Below, piece after piece: positions 10,284-20,636 of a stretch of DNA of 64,000 bases (positions are counted from its first letter, which is position 1; every line of letters begins with the position of its first letter). The stretch is taken from assembly GCA_021234155.1 (NCBI GenBank), contig JAJEKV010000011.1, positions 22,022,416-22,086,415 of the forward strand, read 5' to 3'. Below the pieces are notes generated by a model. It did not search any database. It had not been told where the DNA came from and worked only from the letters and a program-made list of their open reading frames with translations. A program made the translations under genes and the position numbers. The DNA is from Isoetes taiwanensis (lineage: Eukaryota; Streptophyta; Lycopodiopsida; Isoetales; Isoetaceae).

Positions 10284-10850
10284 TTGGTCATTTCAATCAT
10301 CAAGCAATTATTGAGATGCACAGGAGATCATTAGTGGATGGCCTCAAGCTATTCAGCTATGAAATGTCCAAGTTGTGTGATGCATGTGTACTTGGCAAGC
10401 AACATCGAAGGCCCTTTTCCAAAGGGCAAACTGTGCGAGCTGCTGGAGTACTCGACTTGGTGCACAGCGACATATGTGGACCAATATCAGTGGAGACCTT
10501 TGCGCATAAGAGGTACTTCATTACCTTCATTGATGATTACTCTAGGAAGGTAACAATTTATTTGCTTGCACGGAAGTCCGAAGCACTCCGCATGTTTAAA
10601 ATTTATCATGCTAGAGTAAGAGTAGAGACGGGCCGCTATCTTAAAATTCTCAGAAGTGATGGAGGAGGCGAATATGCATCTCATGCTTTTAATGCCTATT
10701 GCCAAGAGCATGGGATTCAGCAACAGTTCACCACTCCCGGACACGCCCGAGAATGGCCTTGCGCAGGCGTATGACTAGGGCGCTTGTGAAAGCGGCCCGA
10801 TCTATGATGGCATATGCTTTGGAGTTCCAAAAATGTTTTGGGAGAAGCTC
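10284..10850 (+). pseudogene. Copia integrase
   Basis: This resumes the pre-integrase zinc-binding module (GHFNHQ, then LCDACVLGKQHRRPF) and the integrase core with DLVHSDICGP, FIDDYSRK and GGEYASHAFNAYCQEHG, covering the D, D and E catalytic positions. Integrase joins element cDNA to host DNA. The frame from 10316 ends at 10774. Near 10735-10745 a frameshift moves the NG(V/L)AE-type motif into another frame, and a second shift near 10835 joins the frame starting at 10814. The protein is therefore inactive as written. Confidence 0.93.
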
Positions 10851-12640
10851 GCTTTGCTGCAACATACATTAAAAACAGGGTGCTCGCCTCTATTCATGGG
10901 AAGACTCCTGAAGAGATGTGGACAGGAACCAAGCCATCTGTGAGTGACATGAAGACCTTTGGCTGCGTAGTATATGTTCATGTTCCGGATGAGGTGCGTA
11001 GAAAACTTGATTTTAAATCCAAAGTTTGCATCTTCTTGGGGTTCACAGAGGGAGTGCAAGGCTACAAGGTGTACTCCATTGAAGACCGCAGAATCACACA
11101 TAGTCGGGAAGTGGTATTCCGAGAGCATTTGCTTTACAAAGATCTTTGTCCAGCTGGTGTAATTCCGCGCATTTTCAGAAATGATGTGGTTCTTTTCGAC
11201 GGTGAAGACAATGCTAGTGATGAGGATCTTCCTTTGTTGCAGGAGCTTGAAGATGGTCCTTTTAATGTGCAACAGCATGGTTCCCTACTAGATCCCACTA
11301 GCATAGCCTCATCTTCATCAACGGGGCAGAAAATTGATGAGAGCATTCGTGAGCCAGTGGGAGCACCAAGCTCTCCCATAGGGACATACAGATATGGGGG
11401 GGGTTTGCGCATTGGTAATGTGGTGACCAGATCTGGCCGAGTGAGCAGACCGTCCGCTAAATCACAAGAGGCAGCTGCTCAAGCCATGCCCAAGCGCCGC
11501 AGTATGTTTATTGCACGTATTCCTTCCATAGTAGATGAACCTGGAACATTTGGTGCAGCAATGAAGAGTCCAAATGCACGAGAATGGATGGCTGCCATGG
11601 ATGCGGAATTTCATTCACTTCAGCAGAATGGCACATGGTCATTGGTGCCACTTCCTCTTGGACGCAGGCCAGTAAGTTGCAAGTGGCTATTCAAAGTGAA
11701 GTATAAAGCTGATGGGAGTATTGAGCGGTTCAAAGCGCGACTCGTGGCACATGGTTTTACTCAGGTAGAGGGCCTTGACTTTACTGAAACATTCTCTCCT
11801 GTTGTAAAACTAGTTTCCATAAGAGCTCTACTTAATTTTGCTGCTGAATTTGATCTTGAGGTCCATCAAATGGACGTTAAGACAGCTTTCCTGAACGGTG
11901 AGTTAGATGAAGATATTTATATGACTCAACCCGAGGGATATGAGCAAGATGGTGCAGCTGGAAACTTAGTGTGCAAACTCAATCGTGCCATTTACGGTCT
12001 GAAGCAATCGCCTCGTATGTGGTATCAGCTCATAGATCAGTATCTCATCTCTCTAGGTTTTGAGCGCAATGAGGCAGATACAAATATTTATGTTAGCAAA
12101 TCGCCAAGGAGTTCGAGTTTCATCATAGTTGCGGTTTATGTGGATGATCAGATCCTTGTCGATGGTTGTCTCAAAGCCATTCATCATGTAAAGCTGCAGT
12201 TAAGTAACAGATTTGAGATGAGTGACTTGGGTGAGATCCACTATTGTCTAGGGATTGCAGTGACGAGAGACAGGGGGAGAAGAAGACTGATGATGTCTCA
12301 ACGTCGCTATATCCTTGAAGTATTGTCTCGCTTTGGTATGATGGATGCAAAACCAGTGAGTACGCCAATGGAGACAGGTATGAAGCTTACAAGAGAGGAT
12401 TCACCCAAGACACCTACTAAACGTGAGCTGATGAAGAAAGTTCCATATCGCCAAGCTGTAGGTTGTTTGATTTATGCTATGGTGTGTACAAGACCAGATC
12501 TTGCTTATGCAGTGGGAATAGTGTCTCAATTTATGGATGATCCAGGTGATGCGCATTGGAAGAGCATGAAGAGGATCTTGAGATATCTCCGAGGAACTGC
12601 TAACTTTGGTTTATGCTCTGAAGGCACAGGAGCACCAACG
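10814..12640 (+). pseudogene. Copia integrase C-terminus and reverse transcriptase
   Basis: A 643-codon frame (to 12745) of which all but the last about 35 codons are real pol sequence. It begins in the integrase C-terminal part (TYIKNRVLASIHGKTPEE; FGCVVYVHVP). After a variable linker it contains the RVT_2 domain: SCKWLFKVKYKADGSIERFK, then QMDVKTAFLNGELDEDIYM, the YGLKQSPRMWYQ motif, and the catalytic YVDD at residues 442-445. The usual Met/Leu after YVDD is Gln. Near 12637 a frameshift leaves RNase H in another frame. The domain itself is otherwise intact. Confidence 0.94.
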
Positions 12641-13215
12641 CTGATTGGGCTGGAGATGCAGATACTAGAAGGTCTACTTCCTGTTATGTCTTTCACATTG
12701 GAAGTGGAGCCATCTCCTAGAGTTCAAAGAAGCAGGCTGTTGTAGCATTATCAAGCACGGAGGCTGAATATATTGCTGCTACTCATGCAACAAAAGAAGC
12801 AGTATGGTTAAGGAGATTCATTGAAGGATTACATTATGACAGTGTGGATGACCCAACGCTGATTTTCAGTCATAATCACGGCTCAATTGCCTTGACTAAG
12901 AATCCGAAATATCATGCAAGAACCAAACATATTCAGACCCAAATCCATTACATTAGAGAGCAAGTGCAAGAAGAAGTGCTTAGTCTGGAATTCATTAGCA
13001 CAGATGAAATGGTGGCTGATGTCTTTACTAAACCATTAGCTAAAGATAAGTTTCAGAAGTATAGGCAAGCACTTGGAGTAGTGGAGCTGAATGAAGAAGA
13101 GAATGATCTGCAAGCAAGTGGGAGTGTGAAGAAAATACTTGACAGATCATCATCTTCTGTGGCATCCACGTCAGCCCCAAAGGGCACGCCTGTTAGTTAC
13201 GGCCATAAGCCATAA
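12637..13215 (+). pseudogene. Copia RNase H
   Basis: Read from 12637 in its own frame, this gives NADWAGDADTRRS, GAISWSSKKQ and ALSSTEAEYIAA, the RNase H motifs that follow RT in Copia pol. It then gives KNPKYHARTKHI and DVFTKPLAKDKFQ, the normal end of the polyprotein. The frame runs into the 3' LTR and stops at 13213-13215. One frameshift separates it from the reverse transcriptase frame. Confidence 0.93.
13114..13124 (+). promoter_or_regulatory. Polypurine tract
   Basis: GCAAGTGGGAG, mostly purine, immediately precedes the 3' LTR and would prime plus-strand DNA synthesis. Confidence 0.75.
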
Positions 13216-13315
13216 CGGAGCATCCTAATTCTAATTCTGTTTTTGCTGTAAGAGCTACGGCAGGGGCTATTCCTGTCTAGAGATAAATTCATCTATCTAT
13301 TCCCATAATTCTTTA
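13125..13315 (+). repeat. 3' LTR of the Copia element
   Basis: 191 bp, nearly identical to 302-489; followed by the TTATA target duplication. Confidence 0.95.
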
Positions 13316-13380
13316 TTATATAGCTACCTAAAAATATCGTCTTTGTTATGAGCGCAATTTTTTATGGTCCTTTTTATTAT

Positions 13381-13491
13381 GGTCTTATGGTCTTTGTCCC
13401 TCAATTTAGGAAACTATGGTCTTATGGTCTTTGTCCCTCAATTTAGGAAACTATGGTCTTATGGTCTTTGTCCCTCAATTTAGGAAACTAT
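13381..13491 (+). repeat. Three exact 37-bp tandem repeats
   Basis: The unit starts GGTCTTATGGTCTTTGTCCC and ends GGAAACTAT. It is present at 13381-13417, 13418-13454 and 13455-13491 with no differences, directly beside the Copia target site. Confidence 0.95.
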
Positions 13492-13729
13492 CAAAGGGTA
13501 CTACAATGTTATTATTGTATTAGGCTAAAAGTATAATAAGATGTAATCATAACTTTTGGTAGCAAGAGCATATAACATGCAAAAGCATAGAATGTTTATA
13601 GCGGCAAGGTGGTTGGCATAAATCTGTATATAGATTTAAAGAAATTAATATTGCTTCAATATAAACTACCAATGACACAGCATTTAATCCAAACATTAGT
13701 TCCATGATACGAAATGAGTTGCATCGCGG

Positions 13730-14452
13730 TTAAAAGATATGCAATAAGCTATCTAGAAGCTCGTCACTAAATACTGGCTGGAGAAGTGACATGTCAATGG
13801 AGGGATCTCTGTGAAGCTCTGACTGGAAGATGTGGAACATATACTTGCATGGAATGAAGCTTCTCTTTGCAACCCTCTTCTGATAATCGGGATAGGTGCA
13901 TGAAGGCACGTTCTTGATGCTAATAATATATGCATTGCTATTTCTGTTCAAACTGAACTCCACATGTCTCTTATGACCAATCACATTGCTTGCAACTGAA
14001 ACATCCATGTCTTTGCTCTGTTCCAAATTTAGTTCTGTGACTACTAAATTTAACCTTCTGTTTACACGCTTACCATCATGTCTCATGACAGAATGTTGAC
14101 TTCCAGGACTGTTAATGTATTGAACATCTTCATTTTGATGGATGTGTGTGGTTCTAGTCAATCATTCTAGATTGTTGCCACCTCTTTCCAAAGTCTCGAG
14201 CTCGTGAGGCTTAAGTTTGAAACTTTTATGAACAGGCCACAAAAAGGGACGATTGGGTGTAGAAACCATATCAACATTTGGATACCATGTGCACCTATAG
14301 CTATCAGGACAAAACCAAAACAATTGCTCACACGTTCCTCCTCTATAAGACCTTATACCATAGTACAATGGCACTGCAATAGATGACAGCCCCTTGTTAA
14401 TCAACTTAGCACATTTCTTGCCATTTACGGAAACCCTGCCTTGATATCTCAC
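13730..14452 (-). pseudogene. SWIM-finger-like protein fragment with one in-frame stop
   Basis: Two minus-strand frames (14452-14165 and 14161-13730) lie in the same frame, separated only by a TAG at 14164-14162, giving about 240 codons. The first part reads SVNGKKCAKLINKGL and CEQLFWFCPDSYRCTWYPN. The second contains CTYPDYQKRVAKRSFIPCKYMFHIF, which resembles a SWIM zinc finger (CxC...CxH). Here the first CxC is CTY and the final His is Tyr, so the metal site is damaged. SWIM fingers are common in MULE transposases and in unrelated plant proteins; context suggests a transposon or gene relic. Confidence 0.5.
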
Positions 14453-14460
14453 TTTACTGC

Positions 14461-15742
14461 CAGCATTTGTTTTGCAAATGGCCTAGTTGGTATCAAAGAT
14501 TTCTCTCTCATTGATGTTAATATAATTTGATCCAAATAAATTTCTAACTATTAGATCTGATTTTGCTACTCTAGGTATATTTCTTGCTTGCTTGTCTGGT
14601 CTATGTGTTCTAAACTCTTCTGCCCTACGTAACCCCCCGTGTGAATATGCACCCAAACCACAGGGGGTTTCAAGGGGGATTTAATTTTAGAGTGATTAAT
14701 GTAATGGTTTGTGTGTTAACCCAAAAAAATTTTGGCCCCTTCGGGGCCTTAAGAATTGATGAACGAAGTAAAAAACATTTGTAATGATACTATTGACACA
14801 ATTAGAAACATTTTATTGATACCTATTTATTTAGGAATTTAAATAACAAAAAGAAATAAAAACCATGATACTTGAATGTAGCAATGTAAGATGTGATAAT
14901 ATTGATTGATGCAATAGTGAAAACGCTAATAAGCATGCTGCTCATAATAATGGTGGGCCATATTCATCAAAATCTCTTGAGAGCATCATCCTTGTCATTG
15001 GAGCTGTGAGAATATTAAAATCTCTTGGAAGACCTATTTGAAAATCCCTGTGGCAAAAAGCCATAATAGTTTATGTTCCAACTCTAACCAAGTCTCCAAA
15101 ACAGAGGCATCATCCCAGGCTTACTAGCTTGTATGGTAGTTATAGCCTAGAGAAATGATCTACACTATGATAGAATGATAAAAACCAATAAAGAAAACCA
15201 GAACATACACAACTCTACATTTTTCTGCATGTAATGTGCATGTTTGCAGCTGACTAATGCTTCAAAACAACCTGAAAATGATTATATTGGATGGAAGATA
15301 TAGTGATGGCATTGCCCAAGAATAAAGAACGCATTTTCACAGACATACAAGGATCATCCCATATCCATCTGTTATGTTGCATTTCGAGCATAGCTACTTG
15401 CCAACATCCAATACCATGGATCCAATAGTAAGAATAAGATTAAGCTTACCATATAGCTTCTTCTTCTTAATCCTGGGAGACAAAAAATGGATTCCGTTTT
15501 TAGAAAAAGCAATCCTCTTAGCATTTGGAATGAAAGCAAGAATTTAATTTACAGAACCAAATACATACCCAGTTGTGGGTGTCTATGCTGCTGCAGATCC
15601 TTGCTTCATCTCAAATGATGAGGGAGAATGCCGTCAGACATAAAATATAAAGAACAATACAACATGGAATTCCTGAGATATGTAAGAACAGGCTGAATGA
15701 AATTGAAATAGTGGCTTGTGATGCTGCAACCCTTCAACATGC
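14461..15742. other. Non-coding, no gene seen
   Basis: AT-rich DNA. It includes a C/G-run region at 14625-14690 (AACCCCCCGTGTG, then CAGGGGGTTTCAAGGGGG) and the small palindrome GGCCCCTTCGGGGCC at 14734-14748. No open frame of interest. Confidence 0.5.
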
Positions 15743-16300
15743 TTAAGAATGTAAACTTATCGCCTCGGTGCCCGATGTCGTGATTTTATCATAAAACTGA
15801 AAGGCCAAATCCAGTTCCCCAAGCTTGGCATGGGCATCAATAATTGCATTCCAAGTATACTCACTTGGTCTTGTAACCTTGCAAAATACTTGATTGGCTT
15901 CAACCAAGCTTTCACAGGCAGAAAAAAAGCTTAATAAGATGATCAAATGAAGACAGAATAGAATATAGCGCCGCGCAAACCATTAAGGCCTCTACATCGC
16001 CGCACATGCCCAAATCTGTTTTTTTTTATGCATTTCTGTATGAGGGCGCATACAACTTCTCTGGAAATCGGCATTCCATGTTGTTCCAGCTTTGGGTCAA
16101 TGTCAATGTTGGAAATAGTGGCAAACCCCTTCGGAACAACCTGATACAGGAATGCAAAACAACCTTATTATCAATCCTTACCTCGTCAGCCCAACGCAGT
16201 TGGACAAAACGATCTGTGACCAATGACAGCCAGATGTTTTTCCCTTTCCAAGTGCCCATTTCGCAAGGTTCTACAGATCCACGCTTCTACAACCTAGATA
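15743..16300 (-). pseudogene. PPR-protein fragment
   Basis: A minus-strand frame (15946-15743) reads SACESLVEANQVFCKVTRPS followed by EYTWNAIIDAHAKLGELDLA. This is a recognisable pentatricopeptide (PLS-type) repeat. Upstream on the same strand (about 16120-15950) REVVCALIQKC is a possible further piece of the same kind of protein, in another frame. PPR proteins bind organellar RNA. With no long frame this is a relic or an isolated exon fragment. Confidence 0.6.
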
Positions 16301-18086
16301 TTCTGCCGTGACAAGGATGCAAGCAAGAATTGCTCAATTGTTGATAGCTTCCGCCGCTGCTTCATAAGCATACCTTCAACCGCTGCACCAGAAGGGTATA
16401 GAAAACCTTTGATGAAAGTCATCGTTCATGAAGTGCATGGTCTGAGATATAGAAAATACATATAAATATTATGATATGAAGATCGGATAGGTGAACAGTG
16501 ACACCGGATAGGTGCTTTTGTAGACACAGATCTAGAAGTCGGCAGAAGGCATGAACAACAGAAATGATTGGATTGATGCATTGCCGTGACCCTAAACTGC
16601 ATATATGATCAAATCCGGCTTGTTTGGAGATGTACAGACGTAGAAATTTGATGCATAAGTTCGTGACATTTGCTATTGAACAAAAAATTCAGAGATAAAC
16701 TCGAATTTAGGGATACGGATAAGGTTCCACGATACGTTTTTTGATTGCCAAGGATATTTTAATTACCAAGGAATAAGGCCATGCTACTGGGATGGACTCA
16801 ATTGCTTTAAGCCTATATAGAGGTTGGGAAAGCTTGTTCTAAGCAATAGGCATTAAATAATGTTGTGAAGTCGGCTCTGTTCGCATGGAATAAAGCCATA
16901 TTGGTAGATAAATAAAAAGTTGTACAAATTAAAAACTATTCTATAGAAAATAAAATATTTCAAGAGCTCATGTCCGGCCTCATGGACTATGCAAACCATA
17001 TGACTTATAGGACCATTGGTAATGTGTGATGGAGAGACCAAAGCCATGAACAAGGGTTCTTGCTATTGTAAATGCCAAGGTCTAATTCTAAATGCCAAGG
17101 TCTAATGCCATGCTGGTGAATTACCCATGTTTTTTCTTTTTCCTTTTTTTTTTTTTTGTTCTTGAACAACTCATATATCCAATTTAGATTATATGAAGGG
17201 TCAATGAACAGTGTTTGGCCAGCGCAACTAAATACTGTTTTGCTGTACACAATTAATCAAATTATAGTGTCCAGTGGTGACGTACAAGCAAGTTTTTTGT
17301 GTTGTGGGTGCCGAGTAGTGATCGTAAGTATTGAGATTGCATAGACCCCATTCTTCATTATGTTATTGTCTAAATTTGTGTAGATTTTATAGAACTATTA
17401 GGGATGTTTTGAAAAGTTTTGGAAAATTGGTATTTACACAAATCCAAAGATAAGATAAGATGATTTTTTTTAAGATAAGACAAATTAGTAACAAATAAGT
17501 CCAAACTTCTAACAAATAAGATACATTTGAATTAGGGCAATTGGTAAAGTGCTAGCATATGTTTCAAATGCAATAATGAAATTACCTCATAAAAATTGAA
17601 GCACACAACACAATAAATTTTTAGAAACGTGGCCTAGCCCATTGCCATCTTCTCGTGATTATTGAACTAGAATAGCCGTCGTGAAGGTGTAACAAGTAGT
17701 TAACTAGTGAAATTGATAAATCTAGTTAAGTAGGTGCACTTTAGCTATGAACAAAGGGAAATTCGCCAAAGAATTTTGAAAGCATTTCAACTTTGCATTT
17801 TAGCCAAGTTGAAAGATAATTGAAGGTCCTTATTTTACCAAATTTCGCCAAAAAAAAGAGAGCATGAAGCCTTATTTTTCACAGGTCTAGCCAACATTTA
17901 TATGCCCTTACAAATATCTAGGCCCTTAAAATTTACCCTGAGATTGCATGATATAGCATCCGTAATGGGAGGAGGCGGGGCAATCCAAGAACTCCTATGG
18001 CCTTGCCAGAAAGTCGCCGGAAAAGGCATGCTAAAAACTCACTAATTCCAATTTTTTTTTTTTTGCTAGTAATCATATATATAGGA
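16301..18086. other. Non-coding, no gene seen
   Basis: AT-rich DNA with poly-T/A runs (17138-17157, 18051-18064) and a small duplication of AATGCCAAGGTCTAAT at about 17071 and 17091. No supported feature. Confidence 0.5.
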
Positions 18087-19040
18087 AGGAAAATGGCCAT
18101 CAACTAGTAGGATGCAGGAGCTTGCTAACAAATTTGAGAAGTTGAGAGGAATTGCGTATGTTGTTGGAACAATTGATGGTAGCCATATTCCAATCATTGC
18201 TCCACATGAAAATCCCCAGGACTATTACAATGGAAAAGGATTCCATTCAGTTCTACTACAAGCTATCATCTTATCAGGTTACTATTTTTGGGACTATGAC
18301 ATTGGTTGGGCAGGCAACATTCATGATTGGAAGCTATTTGAACATACAGAAGTAGGCAAGAGGATCAAAGCAGACCATCTGGGTAATTACTCTTGGTTGG
18401 GGATGCTGCATATCTGCCAAGACCGTGAATTCTTCCTCCTTTTAAGGGGCGTAAGGACGGTCTAAGCAAGCAAGATTACCATTGGAACTTCATCCAGTCA
18501 AGTACTAGGATGCCAGTTGAGTGTGCATTTGGAATGTTGAAATCCCGATTCAAGATCTTGTTGAAACGCAATGACAAAAACTTAGACCATGTGCCAGAGG
18601 TTATCTCCACACGCCTTGACCTGCATAACCTATGCATTAGACATGGAGATGAATTTAATAATTCATGGCCGGATAAATCAAAGGTAGAGCTCGAAGAAGC
18701 CATTGAATCAGAAAGGCAAACAAAAGTGTATGAAACACACGTGAAACATATGAACATTCCAGGAAATGAAATTGTAAAGGCAGCTTCATATTGCATTCAC
18801 TGAGCTGATAGTGTTCATCTAAATCCAATGCAAGCTCTGGCAAGGGCACTTGAGGATGACCCGGGTGCAGTAGACTGCTTGTGGGCATCAGTTCTAAGAA
18901 CTCAAGCAGGCATATCAGCTTCAAACTCTACTCGAAGGAATGCTTTAGCCAAGTCATTATATAAGAAGAGGACAATGGAACTGATACGAGAACAATTTGG
19001 TCTGAAGGACCTCAATAAAAATCAAGCTGAGAGTGAATGA
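18087..19040 (+). pseudogene. PIF/Harbinger transposase (DDE_Tnp_4 nuclease), broken
   Basis: From about 18087 the frame reads KWPSTSRMQELANKFEKL, then GTIDGSHIPIIAP with the first catalytic Asp and DIGWAGNIHDWKLF with the second. MPVECAFGMLKSRFKILL (about 18510-18563) carries the Glu. This DGSHI/GxxHD/VExAFG arrangement is diagnostic of the Harbinger nuclease family. Damage: a frame change near 18395, a TGA near 18425 where Trp is expected, and a TGA at 18801-18803. The same frame continues past the last stop to 19040. The N-terminus upstream of 18087 is missing. Confidence 0.88.
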
Positions 19041-19160
19041 ATTTTGGTTTGAGGTACATGAGTCGTTGTTATGTATTTTCTGGTTTTGTGATTTATAAGA
19101 TTGTCTGGGATTATGTAATATTGTGTTGTTATATAAAAATGCTAAGAAATCTGAAAATAA

Positions 19161-19531
19161 GGGTGAGATTCCACTATGACTTTAAAACATAGAATTTTTA
19201 TTAGAAACCCAATAAAATTTTGCCATGTCAGAATATTCCACTTGACTGGAAATTAAATTCAAAATACCATGTGGCGTTTCCAAGGCCTTTTTTTAAACGA
19301 CAGCCAATATTGGCTGGTCCAAAAAAATAATATAATTATCCCTTGCTCAGATGCCGCCATGTGGGTCTTCATTTTGGCTTTTTGTGCTGTTTTCCTTTCT
19401 TGGCTTTTTAATGTGCCTTACGTGGATTTTTTATAATTCACATGTGGAATCACCTTGTGAAAACCATAACTTTTATTAAGGAACTTTAATTCCATGTTCT
19501 CAAAGACGTCCACCCTAGTCGAATCTCACCC
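19161..19531. mobile_element. Harbinger-type MITE
   Basis: A terminal repeat starting GGGTGAGATTCCACTA (19161) faces TAGTCGAATCTCACCC (19516-19531), one mismatch over 16 bp. The element is flanked by TAA on both sides (19158-19160, 19532-19534), the typical TWA duplication of PIF/Harbinger elements. It is 371 bp, non-coding and AT-rich. It lies just 3' of a Harbinger transposase relic, but shared ancestry is not shown. Confidence 0.8.
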
Positions 19532-20410
19532 TAAGCATTTGCATATAGATTATAACCTGTTTTTAACCTCTTTCAGCAGGAAATAAAAGCCATCCGTTTC
19601 CACAGATTCCAAAGTAATATCTAAAAATAATGTAAAATCCTTTGTTCCAAATAATAGAGCCTGTTATTTTATTTGCATTAATATTTTTAAATCTGGGCAT
19701 ACTGAGATGGTTGGGGAGAACACTTTAGTAGAAGATCTCTTTATTGTCTTGAGTGGGCGAGAACACTTCAGCAAAAGATTTCCTCATTGTTTTGACATAT
19801 GTGAGTAGAACACAAGTTTAATTTCTAGTCCAATGAATGTTTCTTTTAACGGAGAATGGACATTCTTGAAGTGAAGAACATATAACTTGTTTAGCTAAAG
19901 GCATGCTTATCCAATGTCATGAACCTGTCCAGATGTTTTGGTTCTGGATTTTGTGCAAGTCTTCTCCATTTGAGGTTGTGCAAGCATGAAATCATTGTGA
20001 TGCCTTATGTTACAAACGAGTTTTCTGATAAAGATCTAATCGTATTATGTTCGATTATGTGAAACGCATTGCTACCTCAGATTGTAATAGGAATCATTAA
20101 TTTGTGTACACCATCAATATAGCCTGCTATGTGCTACACATGTAACGATCCTCTGGTGCTTAAGCCAACAAAAGAAAATCGCAGCATTAATTGGAGTTAG
20201 GGTTAGTAAGTGGATAGCAGCGTTATTCGTGTTCTCAATCCTGTGCTGCTAGAGTGTAGAGCAATTTTCAATTCAGATTCATGTTATTTGAATTCGAATT
20301 CAAAGTTGGAACCTAATTACCACCTAAATGGAATCATGTATTGGAAGTTATCTTTTATCCAACGGAAATTTTTAGCCACGTAGGAAACTTCCAATGCCGA
20401 TAATTGCGGA

Positions 20411-20457
20411 TAGTGGAATCTCACCCTAAAAACCGATAATTGCGGATAGTGGAATCT
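20411..20457. repeat. Second copy of the MITE terminus, partly duplicated
   Basis: TAGTGGAATCTCACCC followed by TAA (20411-20429) is an exact inverted match to the terminus at 19161. The preceding CCGATAATTGCGGATAGTGG is repeated directly at about 20433-20452. The terminus at 19161 could therefore pair with this one (a 1.27-kb element) instead of, or as well as, 19531. Confidence 0.7.
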
Positions 20458-20552
20458 ACTTATTTCTAGTGTAGTTTACTTGAAGCAGGAACAGGTAACC
20501 GTAGGTATGGCAGCTGACAATGCTACGTTTGATTTTTGTTGTGCGTGAGCCA

Positions 20553-20636
20553 TAGCTACCCGGAACGGGAACGGAACGGGAACGTAGACCTAAAATCTGG
20601 AACCGGAACGGGAACGGATCAGAACGGGAACGTCAA
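20553..20636 (+). repeat. GGAACGGGAACG hexamer-rich tract
   Basis: Repeated GGAACGGGAACG words occur in three clusters, unlike the AT-rich flanks. A related GGGAACGCCGTTCCC palindrome is at about 21833-21847, near the nitrilase-like gene start. Confidence 0.7.

Larger units (their letters stand above)
302..13315 (+). mobile_element. Copia LTR retrotransposon interrupted by an 8.2-kb DNA transposon
   Basis: The two LTRs begin TGTGAAGAAAATACTTG and end CCCATAATTCTTTA, so the 3' end is not the canonical CA. The element is flanked on both sides by the 5-bp duplication TTATA (297-301 and 13316-13320). Order on the plus strand is LTR, PBS, gag with zinc knuckle, protease, GAG-pre-integrase, integrase, reverse transcriptase, RNase H, PPT, LTR; integrase before RT is diagnostic of Copia. 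Without the nested insertion at 2067-10283 it is about 4.8 kb, normal for the family. The LTRs differ by one substitution (A at about 379, G at 13201) and one 3-bp indel, so insertion was recent, yet the coding region has several stops and frameshifts. It is not autonomous. Confidence 0.97.

Noticed and set aside
17525-17580. Possible SINE A box (AGGGCAATTGGTAAAGTGC)
   Set aside because: No convincing B box, tail or target duplication.
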